Below, one piece after another: positions 1-10,000 of a DNA stretch of 64,000 nt. Position 1 is the first letter of the stretch, and the number at the start of each line of letters is the position of its first letter. Under the pieces are notes generated by a model. It was not told the origin of the DNA. It did no database searches and saw nothing but the letters and a program-made list of their open reading frames with translations. The DNA comes from CAXNKG01 sp964202965. Lineage in GTDB: Bacteria; Acidobacteriota; Vicinamibacteria; Vicinamibacterales; UBA2999. The DNA lies in assembly GCA_964202965.1 (NCBI GenBank), contig CAXNKG010000005.1:1-64000 (forward strand), read 5' to 3'. The translations under genes and the position numbers were made by a program.

Positions 1-560
1 CCGCCGGCCCCGATGTTGGCCTGGGATCGCCGGACCTGCGTGTTGTCCATGTTCGTGCCCGGGAGCAGGAGCACCAGGCTCGCTGGCTGCCGGTCGGCCA
101 TGGGGAGCGTGTCGATCTGTTCCTGCGTGATGACCTGGGCCACCTCCGCTTTGGTCACCTCGACCACGGGCGCGGTGCCCGACACCGTGACCGTCTCCTG
201 CAGGCTCTGCACCTGCAACTTGAGATTCTGGGTCAACTGCAGGCCGATCGTGACCGTCAATCGTTCGACGGCAACCGTCGCAAAACCAGGCAGTTCGGCG
301 GTGAGGCCGTAGGTGCCAGGCTGCAGCCCTCCGAAGCGGTAACGCCCGTCAGACTCGCTGACGGCCGTCCGCACGACGCCGGTGTCGGTATTGGTCAGCG
401 TGAAGGCCACGCCAGGGAGCACGCCACCCTGATCGTCCACGACGGCGCCGTCGAGGACGCCACCCGTCTGCGCCGAGAGCGGCAGAGCCGTAAGAACGAG
501 TGCCGCCAGGGCGAGAAGGGCCCGACGGAAAAAGCGCGAAGCTCGAAGCCTGACCAGCAT
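1..560 (-). CDS. TonB-dependent receptor, N-terminal part (runs off left edge)
   Basis: The first 186 codons of an outer-membrane receptor are present and the gene continues beyond the left edge. The start ATG at 560 is preceded by AAGGAG with 6 bp spacing. The product has a signal peptide ending near LPLSAQ. A carboxypeptidase-regulatory-like beta domain follows (motifs GVVRTAVSESDGRYRF and GLQPGTYGL), then the start of a plug-like region with ETVTVSGTAPVVEV and QVITQEQIDTLP. This is the usual architecture of Oar-like TonB-dependent receptors of Acidobacteria. The ligand cannot be told. It is divergent from the MBL lipoprotein gene; the 258 bp between them show no obvious promoter to me. Confidence 0.85.
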   Translation of the reverse strand, partial: MLVRLRASRFFRRALLALAALVLTALPLSAQTGGVLDGAVVDDQGGVLPGVAFTLTNTDTGVVRTAVSESDGRYRFGGLQPGTYGLTAELPGFATVAVERLTVTIGLQLTQNLKLQVQSLQETVTVSGTAPVVEVTKAEVAQVITQEQIDTLPMADRQPASLVLLLPGTNMDNTQVRRSQANIGAG

Positions 561-818
561 GTATCGCTCCTTGAAGCAACCGGATGGGTGCGGGCCTGGG
601 AGATGGCGGCGCCACAGGCAGACGTTGACCGTGGGGGAGATCATGCGCCCGCCGGAAGGACTGGTCAAGGCTGGATCTGGCCGTTGCCGGCCAGCCTGGG
701 ATGGCTTGGAAACCCGGCCTGGTGGAGAATTGGTCACACGCCGTCCGCCGCGCCGCGGCCGGATGGTATGCTTCGCGGCGCGGGTGTGCCCCTATTTTCT
801 CTCGACAGGAGTTGCAGC

Positions 819-2285
819 ATGACAAGAAGGTTTCGCTTCGCGTGGGTTGTCGCCGTCGTCCTGGCTGCGTCGTGCAGCCGCGCGACGCCAGAGCAGCAGA
901 TCGTGAACGATGCCGCAACGGCCATGGGCGGCGCCGACGCCATCCGTGCCGCTGCAACGATGGTGATCGAAGGCGAGGGGACGCAGTACAACCCGGGCCA
1001 GGACGTTACGCCGTCAGCGACAGGCCAGACGTTTACGCTGACCAACTACCGAAGGGCCGTGGACCTTTCGGCTGGCCGGGCCCGGACCGAGTTCATACGC
1101 CAGCCGAACTTCACGTTCTTCCAGGGCCCGCAGCCGCAGCCGCAGGTCCAGGGCATCGACCGCGCCGTCGGATACAACGTCGCCGCCAACGGCGACGCCG
1201 CGCGGATTCCGGACGCAGCCGCGGCCGACCGGCGCGCCGAGCTCTACCACCATCCCCTCGTGGCAGTTCGCGCGGCGCTCGACCCGATGGCGACGCATGC
1301 GAACCCGCGCGTGGAGGGCAGCGAATCGCTCGTGGACGTCACCGCCGCCGACGGCACGGCGTTCACGCTGGCGATCGACACGGTGGGCAAGCTCCCCACG
1401 CGAGTCGTGACCCGCGCGTACAACACCAACCTGGGCGATGTCGTGATGTCGACAACGTTCGAAGACTACATGGCGTCAGGGGGCCTCCAATTGCCGGCCC
1501 GTCTCACAACGCGGATGGACGACCTGACCGTCCAGGAGATCCGCGCAGCGTCGGCAACCGTCGGTGGGGACGCGGGCAACCTGGCGGCACCCGAGGCCGC
1601 GGCCTCCGCGCCGGCCGTGAGCGGCCCGCCGCCCGTCAAGGTCGCTGAGGAGCGGATCGCGCCGGGCGTCTGGTACCTGACCGGCGGGTCGCACCACAGC
1701 GTGCTTATCGAGTTCAGCGACCATTTGATGCTCGTTGAGGCACCGCAGAACGCGACACGCGCGCTGGCAGTGATTGCCAGGGCGCGGGAGATCGTCCCTG
1801 GCAAGCCACTCACGCAACTGGTCAACAGCCATCACCACTTCGACCACTCGGGCGGCGTCCGGGCCGCGATTGCCGAGGGCCTGACGGTCATCACGCACGA
1901 GGGGAACGCCGCGTTCTTCGAAGAGATCGCCAGGCGTCCGCACACGATCGTCCCGGACGCGCTGGCCATTACCCCCCGCGACCTGACGATTGAGACCGTG
2001 GGGTCCGACGGACGCGAGTACGGCGACAGTACGATGACCGTCAACCTCTATCCGATCACCGGGGCGCATTCGGAGACGATGCTGATGGCGTACCTGCCGC
2101 GCCAGCGGCTCCTGATCGAGGTCGACGTGTACAATCCGGGCAACCCGGTCCAGATGTTCGCCGGAGGCTTCCTGGAAACCGTCAAGAACCGCAATCTGCG
2201 AATCGACCGCATCGTGCCCCTGCACGCGAACATCGGGACGTATGCGCAGTTCGTGAAGGAGGCGACGGCCGCGGGAACGAACTAG
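819..2285 (+). CDS. MBL-fold metallo-hydrolase, predicted lipoprotein
   Basis: 488 aa, starting at the ATG at 819 because AGGAG lies just upstream and a lipoprotein-type signal (hydrophobic stretch then L-A-A-S-C) follows. The same frame is open further upstream but lacks a signal sequence. Residues ~25-240 form an accessory domain without a name I recognise. The second half is a metallo-beta-lactamase fold with the zinc-binding motif H-x-H-x-D-H (HHHFDHSGG, residues 338-343), later ITGAHSET and a final PLHANIG. It probably hydrolyses a small molecule in the periplasm; the substrate is unknown. Two short hairpins downstream (2363-2380 and about 2403-2418) may end the transcript. Confidence 0.85.
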   Translation: MTRRFRFAWVVAVVLAASCSRATPEQQIVNDAATAMGGADAIRAAATMVIEGEGTQYNPGQDVTPSATGQTFTLTNYRRAVDLSAGRARTEFIRQPNFTFFQGPQPQPQVQGIDRAVGYNVAANGDAARIPDAAAADRRAELYHHPLVAVRAALDPMATHANPRVEGSESLVDVTAADGTAFTLAIDTVGKLPTRVVTRAYNTNLGDVVMSTTFEDYMASGGLQLPARLTTRMDDLTVQEIRAASATVGGDAGNLAAPEAAASAPAVSGPPPVKVAEERIAPGVWYLTGGSHHSVLIEFSDHLMLVEAPQNATRALAVIARAREIVPGKPLTQLVNSHHHFDHSGGVRAAIAEGLTVITHEGNAAFFEEIARRPHTIVPDALAITPRDLTIETVGSDGREYGDSTMTVNLYPITGAHSETMLMAYLPRQRLLIEVDVYNPGNPVQMFAGGFLETVKNRNLRIDRIVPLHANIGTYAQFVKEATAAGTN

Positions 2286-2362
2286 GGTGGGAGAACGGGG
2301 CATGTTGATTACGGCGCTTCGATACAGACTCATGGTGAATCACCCGATACGATGGGGTGCCC

Positions 2363-2380
2363 CCAGGGCCGCAGCCCTGG
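2363..2380 (+). terminator. short hairpin after the MBL lipoprotein gene
   Basis: A perfect 7-bp GC-rich stem CCAGGGC/GCCCTGG with loop CGCA. It is followed by a second small hairpin (AGCCTG...CAGGCT, about 2403-2418). There is no T-tract, so this is only a possible terminator or transcript-end structure. Confidence 0.3.
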
Positions 2381-2437
2381 CGGCTCGGCCGTTCACACAT
2401 CTAGCCTGGCTGTCAGGCTGGACGTCTTCAGAGAGTC

Positions 2438-3898
2438 ATGGCAGATAGCGAACAAGTCGCTCATCTCTTGCGGCGGGCCGGGTTCGGCGCCACCGCCGCG
2501 GATTTTGCCCGATTCGAGGCGATGTCCGTGTCGGAGGTCGTGGACTACCTCGTCGACTACGACCGCCTGCCGGACGATGTGGACGCGAAGATCGGGCAGA
2601 GCGCCTACGTCAGCGTCACCGCCTCAGGCCCGTTCTCGCCCAACACCAATATCGAGCACGCGCGGCAGCGCTGGCTGTTCCGCATGGTGCACTCGCAGCG
2701 CCCCCTCCAGGAGAAGATGACGCTCTTCTGGCACAACCATTTCGCCACCGCGTACAGCAAGGTCGCGGGGTTCGCCGGGGGACTCCAGGGCACCAAGATG
2801 ATGGCGCTCACGCCGGGTGCCCTGCCCGGGCCGCCCGGACAGATTGAGCTCCTCCGCCGGTACGCGATCGACAGCTTCCAGACGCTGCTCTTTGAGATCG
2901 CCCGGGATCCGGCGATGGTGATCTGGCTCGACGGCCGGACGAACCTCCGCGCGCGTCCCCAGGAGAACTTCGCGCGCGAGATCATGGAGCTGTTCACGTT
3001 GGGTGTGGGCAACTACACCGAGCAGGACGTCGCCGCCGCGGCCCGCGTGTTCACCGGCTGGAACCTGAGCGCGCGGCAGGGTGGCGCGAACAACAACGAT
3101 CCAAACGCGTACTATCAGTTTTTCTTCAATCCGAACCAGCACGACACATCGGCCAAGACCTTCAGCTTTCCGATTTATCGAACCGGCGAACGGACTATTC
3201 CCGCCCGGTCGGCCGCCGAGGGCCTGCGGGACGGGATGGACTTCGTTGCCGCGCTGGCCGCGCATCCGGAAACGGCGCGGCGGCTCGCCCGCAAGCTCTG
3301 GGGGTTCTTCATCAGCGAGGCGGCGTCGCCCGACCCGCGTTTCGTGGAAGCGGTTGCCAGAGAGTACCTGGCCAACGACACCCGGATGAAGCCGGTCATC
3401 CGGTACATCTTCAAGTCTCCCTGGATGCTCGAGGAGTCCTTTCGATGGACCCGGTATTCGTGGCCGGCCGAGTACGTGGCGCGCGCGATTCGTGAAGTCG
3501 GCTGGACCGGGTTCTCCGTCGATACCGCGCGCACCCCGCTCCTCAACATGGGCCAGAACCTCTACGAACCTCCGGATGTGGCGGGCTGGTCGCTCGGTTC
3601 CGCCTGGATCGCCACCGGATCGATGCTCGCGCGGATGAACTTCGCCGCGACGCTGGCGTCCAACCAGCGATTCAACCTGCAGCGTGCCGCCGGGGCGGCG
3701 CGTAGCACGCCCGATGATCTGATGGCGTTCTTCCTGAACCGGCTGTCGCCCTCGCCAATCGACAGCGTCCCGAGCGGCGCGCTGATGACCTATCTGCAGG
3801 CCGCCGCAGCCTGGCCCGCCAGCGACGCGCAACTCCTGGCGAAGTCGGCAGGCCTGACGAAGCTCCTGGTGGGCTCGTCTGAGTACCAGTTCATCTAG
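2438..3898 (+). CDS. DUF1800 family protein
   Basis: 486 aa. It matches the DUF1800 family over its full length: N-terminal HLLRRAGFG, then KMTLFWHNHFAT, then ENFAREIMELFTLGVGNYTE followed by VAAAARVFTGWNL, and late LYEPPDVAGW. These are the landmarks of the family. DUF1800 proteins are almost always encoded just before a DUF1501 protein, as here (10 bp gap). The biochemical role is not established. No classic signal peptide is visible at the chosen start. Confidence 0.9.
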   Translation: MADSEQVAHLLRRAGFGATAADFARFEAMSVSEVVDYLVDYDRLPDDVDAKIGQSAYVSVTASGPFSPNTNIEHARQRWLFRMVHSQRPLQEKMTLFWHNHFATAYSKVAGFAGGLQGTKMMALTPGALPGPPGQIELLRRYAIDSFQTLLFEIARDPAMVIWLDGRTNLRARPQENFAREIMELFTLGVGNYTEQDVAAAARVFTGWNLSARQGGANNNDPNAYYQFFFNPNQHDTSAKTFSFPIYRTGERTIPARSAAEGLRDGMDFVAALAAHPETARRLARKLWGFFISEAASPDPRFVEAVAREYLANDTRMKPVIRYIFKSPWMLEESFRWTRYSWPAEYVARAIREVGWTGFSVDTARTPLLNMGQNLYEPPDVAGWSLGSAWIATGSMLARMNFAATLASNQRFNLQRAAGAARSTPDDLMAFFLNRLSPSPIDSVPSGALMTYLQAAAAWPASDAQLLAKSAGLTKLLVGSSEYQFI

Positions 3899-3908
3899 AG
3901 GGACGCGC

Positions 3909-5171
3909 ATGAAGATTTCCCGCCGGGAGTTCGTTCGTGACGGCGTGGCCGCCTTTACCGTCGGCTTCGCCGCGCCGGCCTTCCTGAGCGACATCGCGCA
4001 GGCGCAAGGCGCCCTGTCCCGCAACCTCGTCGTCGTGTACTTGAACGGCGGCAACGATTCGCTGAGCACGCTTATCCCGTACACGGACCCGTTCTACTAC
4101 AGCCGTCGGCCGGAAATTGCGGTTCCTGCCGGACAGGTCCTTCAGATCGGCAGCGACCGCGGCGGCAAGCCGCTCGGCCTGCACCCGCGACTGACCGGTC
4201 TGCGGACGATCTTCAACGAGGGGCGGCTGGCGATCGTCCAGCGCACCGGCTACACGAACTCCAGCCGTTCGCACTTCCAGGGGTTGGACATCTGGGGCAC
4301 CGCGAATCCCACCGCCTCGACAGGGGTGGGATGGCTGGGCCGCTATCTCGATACGCTGCCCTCGCCGGTGGATGCGCTCGCCGCCTGGAACACGACGCGC
4401 GAAACGCCGCGCGCGCTTGTGGCGCGCACCGTCGGCGTGCCGGCGATTCCGGATGTGCGCATTTACAGTCTCTCGAGTCCCAACTCCGCCGCCGAGGCGG
4501 CCCTCGAGCGGCTGGCGGCGACCGAGATGACGTCGTACGCTCCGGAGGGACGGTCGCACCTGTCGTTTGTCAACGGGGCCGCGCTGGGGGCGCTCAGCAC
4601 GCTCGACCGGGTGGCCTCGGTGGACGCCTACAGGCCGACGGTCACCTATCCCAACAACGGGTTCGCGCTGGCGCTTCGCGCCGTCGCGGGCTCGATGGCG
4701 CGCGGGATCGGCACCCGGGTGTACTGGGTGTCGACCGGCGGGTTCGACACGCACGCCGGGCAGGGGAATGCCGGCGGCGGCACGTATGCGACGCTGATGT
4801 CGACGGTCGGCGACGGCCTGGCGGCGTTTTACAACGACCTGCGCAATCAGGGGCTGCTCAATGACACCCTGATCCTGGAGTTCTCGGAGTTCGGCCGGCG
4901 CGTGTCCGAAAACGGCAGCGACGGCACCGACCATGGCGCGGCGGGCGTGATGATGGCGATGGGCGGCGGGGTGCGCGGTGGGCTGTACGGGACGGCAGCG
5001 TCGCTCGATCCGAGCGCGTCCAATCCGTCGCTCGAAAACAACGGCGCCGACGTGCGGCACGAGACCGACTTCCGCGCCGTCTACGCCAGAGTACTCGAAG
5101 GGTGGCTCGGCACGCCCTCGACCAGTATCCTCGGCGGAAACTTCCTGGCGAACGCTCCGGCCATCATCTGA
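3909..5171 (+). CDS. DUF1501 family protein, Tat-exported
   Basis: 420 aa with a twin-arginine signal (SRREFVRDG, then a hydrophobic stretch ending near AQAQG). The body matches DUF1501, a sulfatase/alkaline-phosphatase-like fold: VVVYLNGGNDSLS, NSSRSHFQGLDIW, GGFDTHAGQ, EFSEFGRRVSENGSDGTDHG. GAGGG lies upstream of the ATG. It is co-transcribed with the DUF1800 gene. The pair is widespread in Acidobacteria and Planctomycetes; export and partnership are well supported, the activity is unknown. Confidence 0.92.
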   Translation: MKISRREFVRDGVAAFTVGFAAPAFLSDIAQAQGALSRNLVVVYLNGGNDSLSTLIPYTDPFYYSRRPEIAVPAGQVLQIGSDRGGKPLGLHPRLTGLRTIFNEGRLAIVQRTGYTNSSRSHFQGLDIWGTANPTASTGVGWLGRYLDTLPSPVDALAAWNTTRETPRALVARTVGVPAIPDVRIYSLSSPNSAAEAALERLAATEMTSYAPEGRSHLSFVNGAALGALSTLDRVASVDAYRPTVTYPNNGFALALRAVAGSMARGIGTRVYWVSTGGFDTHAGQGNAGGGTYATLMSTVGDGLAAFYNDLRNQGLLNDTLILEFSEFGRRVSENGSDGTDHGAAGVMMAMGGGVRGGLYGTAASLDPSASNPSLENNGADVRHETDFRAVYARVLEGWLGTPSTSILGGNFLANAPAII

Positions 5172-5264
5172 AGGCGTTTCGTCCCCGCCTCGAGGAACTT
5201 CTTGCTCCACCCGTGGTGCCGATTCGGCGCCAGTCCTGCATCCCGGCGATACCTGTATCGCAGG

Positions 5265-5278
5265 TAAGATACGGCCCT
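5265..5278 (+). promoter_or_regulatory. -10-like box 8 nt before a start codon (leaderless candidate)
   Basis: TAAGAT (5265-5270) is followed by 8 nt and the ATG at 5279. There is no Shine-Dalgarno sequence in between. The same GTAAGATACG string precedes the ATG at 13772. Inferred leaderless or near-leaderless transcription. Confidence 0.45.
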
Positions 5279-5758
5279 ATGCGCACGGTCGTGGGAGTTG
5301 CCGTCATGTCCTGCGCGCTTTTCGCGGCGGTTCTCGTCGCCGGTCAGGCGGCGCTCCCGCCGGAGTTTCCGCTTCCGCCAGGGGCGGCATGGGCGCCCAA
5401 CCCGGCACTGCCGCCCGGTGGGCGGCTGGCCGTGCTCGTAGGATCGCTGCAGGCGACCGGCCCGTACGTGGCGCGTGTGGCATTCGGGCCTGGATTGAGA
5501 GTGATGCCGCACTGGCATCCCGAGGAGCGCCTCTACACCGTGCTCAGCGGCACGTGGGCCATCGGGTTGGGGGATCGGTTTGACGAGACCCAGCTCACCG
5601 CGTTTCCGACCGGCGCCGTCTATCGACTCCCGGCCGGCACCCGCCATTTCCACTGGGCCCGCGAGGGAGCCTCGGTCGTGCAGATCACTGGCGTCGGACC
5701 ATCAGCGACCAACTACGTAGACGCGAGGGACGATCCCCGAACGCCGCCAGCTCGCTAG
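5279..5758 (+). CDS. exported single-domain cupin
   Basis: 159 aa with a short signal peptide (FAAVLVAGQA). The cupin core carries H78-W-H80-P-E-E84-R and Y-T-V-L-S-G, then PAGTRHFHW for the second metal-ligand motif, so the 2-His/1-Glu metal site appears complete. The reaction is unknown; exported cupins of this size are often small-molecule binding or isomerising proteins. I chose the ATG at 5279 because the in-frame region upstream lies inside the DUF1501 gene and intergenic DNA, and only this start gives a signal peptide. Confidence 0.8.
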   Translation: MRTVVGVAVMSCALFAAVLVAGQAALPPEFPLPPGAAWAPNPALPPGGRLAVLVGSLQATGPYVARVAFGPGLRVMPHWHPEERLYTVLSGTWAIGLGDRFDETQLTAFPTGAVYRLPAGTRHFHWAREGASVVQITGVGPSATNYVDARDDPRTPPAR

Positions 5759-5781
5759 CCGCCTCTCCGGCGCGTGACGAA

Positions 5782-6612
5782 TCAGCGCGCCGGCTGGCTG
5801 CCGCGCTCCTGATCGCGCAGCTTCATGAACTGCTCGAAGTTCTCGTTGTTGGTGCAGAAGTTTTCGGTGAGGCTCTCATCGGCGGACGACAGCGAGTAGG
5901 TGCGCCACGCCGACGTCCACGGCCTGGTCAGGATCTTCGGATCTTCCACGGTGTACTGGTGCTCGAGATAGTTGCGGTTGGGGCGGCGCAGGCGCTCGAT
6001 CACGCGCACCTCGTCGCTGTGATACCAGCCGTTGCCCTGGATCCAGGTCCGCTCGTCGATGGAGATCGTGTCGAGCACGAGCGTGTCGCCTTCCCAGCGC
6101 GAGGCCGTGTCGCCCATGTAGAGCGGCTCCTGCTCGTCCTTCGGCTTGTGCGCGCGCCCCAGTCGCACGGTGCGCCAGTTGTTGTTGCTCTCGATCAGGT
6201 GCACGAAGAGGTCCGGCTTCATGATGATCTGGTGCGGGTAGGGGTTGGTGGTCCACATACCCGGCACGCCGAGCGGCCGGCACGCCACCTGCGCGTTGCC
6301 CAGCTCCAGCTCGGTGCGGCTCATCGCCTTGATCTTGGCCGCGACCTCGGGCCGGAACGGAATCGGGTCCTGCTTCAGCGGCGCGTCTGGGACGACGCTC
6401 CACGCGTTGGCGCGGCCGGTCGGACCGGCGAACCAGACGCCGGACAGATCGACATGGCCGTCCGACATCCGCGGCGCCGGACCGCCCGGCGGCAGCGGCA
6501 CCGGTACGACATTGCCTCTCGCTTCGACGAATTCCTTCTGGGGCTCCTGGGCGCCGGCGGCCAGCGAGACGCTGGCGGCCACGGCAAGCAGCACGGCAAG
6601 GTGCGTGTTCAT
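5782..6612 (-). CDS. exported domain protein, G-x-W/LVVDT family
   Basis: 276 aa with signal peptide (LAVAASVSLAAGAQ). After VDLSGVWFAGP come CRPLGVPGMW, then SRWEGDTLVLDT with DERTWIQGNGW and ERLRRPNR. This is one of nine related exported domains in the window, with the landmarks G-x-W, G-x-W-E-G-D-T-L-V-V-D-T and a final E-R-x-R-R strand. GGAG lies 6 bp before the ATG, 2 bp after the stop of the DUF6152 gene, so the two are translationally linked. In two other loci of this window these two domains are fused in one protein. Function unknown. Confidence 0.8.
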   Translation of the reverse strand: MNTHLAVLLAVAASVSLAAGAQEPQKEFVEARGNVVPVPLPPGGPAPRMSDGHVDLSGVWFAGPTGRANAWSVVPDAPLKQDPIPFRPEVAAKIKAMSRTELELGNAQVACRPLGVPGMWTTNPYPHQIIMKPDLFVHLIESNNNWRTVRLGRAHKPKDEQEPLYMGDTASRWEGDTLVLDTISIDERTWIQGNGWYHSDEVRVIERLRRPNRNYLEHQYTVEDPKILTRPWTSAWRTYSLSSADESLTENFCTNNENFEQFMKLRDQERGSQPAR

Positions 6613-6614
6613 GG

Positions 6615-7037
6615 CTATCTCCACACCTTGGTGCCGAAGATTCCTTCGACATCCTGCCCGACGCGCTGAATGGTGCCGTCGGCGAGCTTGATGAACGATC
6701 CCGCGTAGCGGTTCTTCTCGGCGTTCCGCGATGCGCAGCCCCGGACGAGCACTTCCTTGTTCAGGCTGGCGTTGAGCACGGGCAGCGTCGCGCCCCCGCG
6801 GCGGAGGTTCGACGTGGAGGACAGCTGGAACGTCGCCTCCACGACCTGGCCTGCGGCGTCCTTCACATTGACATAGAGGTAGGCGTGCGGGTTCTCGTAG
6901 TTCACCTTCGTCAGCACGCCGGTGACATCCGTGCAGTTGGCGGCGTCGAATTCGGCCGCGAACGCGTGATGCGCCGATGCCGGAGCCGAGGCGAGCACGA
7001 CCGCGAGACAGAACCCGATGGCGACGGTCACTCTCAT
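6615..7037 (-). CDS. DUF6152 family exported protein
   Basis: 140 aa. A signal peptide ends at ASAHHAFAAEFD; the His-His directly at the mature N-terminus is the hallmark of DUF6152. NYENPHAYLYVNVKD matches the conserved core strand (N-P-H-[AS]-x-[LVI]-Y). GGAGG lies 8 bp before the ATG. It lies between the receptor gene (17 bp away) and its partner domain gene. DUF6152 has no known activity; the exposed N-terminal histidines suggest metal binding, which is inference. Confidence 0.88.
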   Translation of the reverse strand: MRVTVAIGFCLAVVLASAPASAHHAFAAEFDAANCTDVTGVLTKVNYENPHAYLYVNVKDAAGQVVEATFQLSSTSNLRRGGATLPVLNASLNKEVLVRGCASRNAEKNRYAGSFIKLADGTIQRVGQDVEGIFGTKVWR

Positions 7038-7054
7038 TACCAGTTCCTCCAGGC

Positions 7055-10000
7055 TTAGAAATCGTACTTGATGCCAAACTGAATAATACGCGGGTCGCCG
7101 GCCTGCGTGGTGATCCGGCCGAACGTCCCTGCGTTGAAGTTCGTGACAGGGTCTCCCCAGTTGAAGCGGTTGAACAGGTTGAACGCTTCGAGCCGCAGCT
7201 CCACGCGCCGGGTGGCGCCCACGCCGATGAGGCGCGAGAGCGCCATGTCGATGCTCCAGTAATGCGGGCCGATCGCCGCGTTGCGCTCCAGGTCGCCGAG
7301 CGTGCCTGGCGCCGGCTGTGCGAACGCCGCCCGCTTGAAGTAGCTCGTCAGCGTCTCTCCGTAGAAGTCATCGCTCACCTTGTTCGGCCGCTGGTTCGCC
7401 AGCCCGGTGAACGCGTTGTCGATCCCGCTGAGGATATTGAGGCGGTTGCCGGAGCGCGCCGACAGAATGCCGGTGACCCGCCAGTGCGAGGCGACCGCCC
7501 GCAGCACGGCGCCGTCCATCTCCGGCGTCTCGTAGCCCATGGTCAGCGTCGCCAGGTGCCGCCGATCCTGATCGCAGTAGCCGGCGTCGAATGAGGGGTC
7601 GTCCGGCTTGAGGTAGCCGGCGCTCTGCTGGTTGAAGGTCAGTGCGGTTGGCGTCCCCTTGCAACGCGACAGCGTGTAGTTGCCGTTCAGGTTCAGGCCG
7701 CCCGCGGATCGCCGCTGCACCGAGAGCTTCAGACCGTGGTAGTTCTGGAAGCCGACGTCGGTATTGAGATCCAGCGCCCCGATGAACGCCGCCTCCTGTG
7801 GATTCTGCTGATACAGCAGGCGCCGCTGGTTGAGGTTGGCGTTGGTCGAGCAGACGTTGTAGGTGACGCCGTTGATCACGCAACGGCCCTGGCCCATGTA
7901 GACGCCGGGATTGAGCGCCACCTGCGCCCAGAGGCGGTCCGAGTGGCTTCCCAGGTAGCTGACCGCCGCGCCCCACCGCGATCCAATCTGCTGCTCGACG
8001 GTCAGGTTCCACGATTGGACGCGAGGAGAGTTGATCCCAGGGTCCATCGTGCCGAAGGTGCCGAAGGGGACGTAGTCGGTGTTCGGTCCGGTCACGATCG
8101 GGTGCGGATCGCGTCCCGCGTACGGGTCGTCCATCAGCGTCGGCGGGTCGACGATGAGCGAGCGGTTGCCGAACGGCGGAGCGTTGGCGTTGATGTTGTG
8201 GTACTCGCCCGTCATGAAGTCATAGGCCATCGCGTAGGACGACCGGACCGCCAGCCGCCCATCGCCGCGCACGTCCCACGCGATCCCGGCGCGCGGCGAG
8301 AGGTTCACCCACTGCTTGTTCAGCCCGGTTTTTCCGTTCTTCGGGAATCCCGTGTCCCCGGCATACAGGAGGCCTGCCGGCGCTTTGAGGAACACCTGGC
8401 TCTTCACGCGGTTGCGGAAGTTGTCCATGTTGAAGACGGAGATCACGCCGTTCTCGACGTTCTGGCCGAAATAGGGCTCCCACCGGACGCCGCCGTTCAC
8501 GGTGACGCGGTCGGTCATGCGCCAGGAATCCTGCGCGTAGAGCCCCATGTACCAGCTGTTGACCGGCAGCTTACCCAGGCCGCCGTGCTCGACGGTCGTC
8601 ACGCGGCCGGTGAGCAGGTCCGCCATGCCGAGCCCGGTGGCCGATCCGTTGAAGATCCAGTTGCCGTTGGCGCGCGAACTCGAGGTGTAGTCGCCCTTCC
8701 AGTACTGCAGGTTGCCGCCGAAGGCGAACTGATGGTTCCCGCGCACCAGCGTCAGGTCCTCGGCCACCTGGTAGGTGTCGTTATAGAAGAGCGCGTTGGT
8801 GTTGGTGCCCGAGTAGAGGATGAAGCCGCCGGTCACGTTGATCGACATGTACCCGGGCATGTAGCTGTACATGTTGACGCCCAGATCCTTCGGCGAGAAG
8901 AACGGCGTCTGGTAGTTGTCGACCTTGGCCTTGTTCACCGCCACGCGCAGGGTGTTCACCATCGTCGAGCTGAAGACCGTCGTCTCGCCGACGGTCACCG
9001 AGTGCACCATGTCGTTGGCGCCCGCCACGTTGGTCTTCAGGATGCTGTCGTCGCCGCCGGCGTAGCCGGGCGGCACCGTGATCTTGGTGGCGAAGTACCG
9101 GCCGAAGAGCGAATGGTCGGCCCCCAGCTGATAGTCGAGCCGGAGGAGCGACTGGTGCTCATCGCGGTTCGACTTCACGTCGAAGGTCACGAGCCCGCAT
9201 GGGTCGGTCGTGCTCGGCAGCCGCCGCGCCAGGTTCAACGCCGCCGGGCTGAAGAGCGCCGGATCGATCCGGTTGTTCACGTACGGCGCCCGCAGCGGCA
9301 CCTGGCGGCCGCCGTTGCACGCCGGCGAGGTAAACGCGGTGAAGTCGCCCGCCAGCATGGCGGCCGTCGGGACGTATCCGATGTTCGACGCCGGCCGCTG
9401 GCGAAGCGCGGTGCCCTGGTAGGCGCCGAAGAAGAACAGCCTGTCCCTGACGATGGGGCCGCCGAAGGTGCCCCCGAACTGATTCCGCTTGAGCCCGTCG
9501 TCCACCCGTTTGCCGTCCGGCCCCAGCCTCGCGAACGGGCTCGTGGCGTTGAAGCGGTGGTGTCGGAGGAACTCGAAGGCGTTCCCCGTGAAGCGATTCC
9601 CGCCCGACTTGGTCACCGCGTTGACCGACGCGCCTGAGTGCACGCCGTTCTGGGCCGTCAGGCCGCTGGTCGCCACGCGGAATTCCTGCAGCGCATCGGG
9701 GAAGGGGAGCGGCAGGTTGGCGTTCTGTTGCTTGTTGTTGTGATTGGCGCCGTCGAGCGTATAACCGACGCCGGTCGGTAGCCCGCCGGCCACCGATATG
9801 TTGACGCCCCCCGGCATCCCGCGGCTGCTCACCGCGGCGGTCTGCACCGCCGCGCCCGACAGCACGAGCAGGTCGGTCACCTGACGACCCTGGAGCGGCA
9901 GCTCCACGATCCGCTCGTTTTCGATGACGGTGCTGATCCCCGCGCTGCGCACGTCGACGATGGGCGCCGCCGCGTCGACGGTAACGGTTTCCTCGAGCGA

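Noticed and set aside
588..818. Longer N-terminus for the MBL lipoprotein
   Set aside because: The extension would bury the lipoprotein signal; AGGAG marks the ATG at 819.
1476..2333. 285-codon open frame opposite the MBL lipoprotein gene
   Set aside because: No motif, no ribosome site; antisense shadow.
5102..5278. Longer N-terminus for the cupin
   Set aside because: It would overlap the DUF1501 gene, has Arg-rich sequence and hides the signal peptide that begins at 5279.
7736..9637. 633-codon open frame opposite the TonB receptor
   Set aside because: Typical reverse-strand shadow of a receptor gene; no signal peptide or family match.
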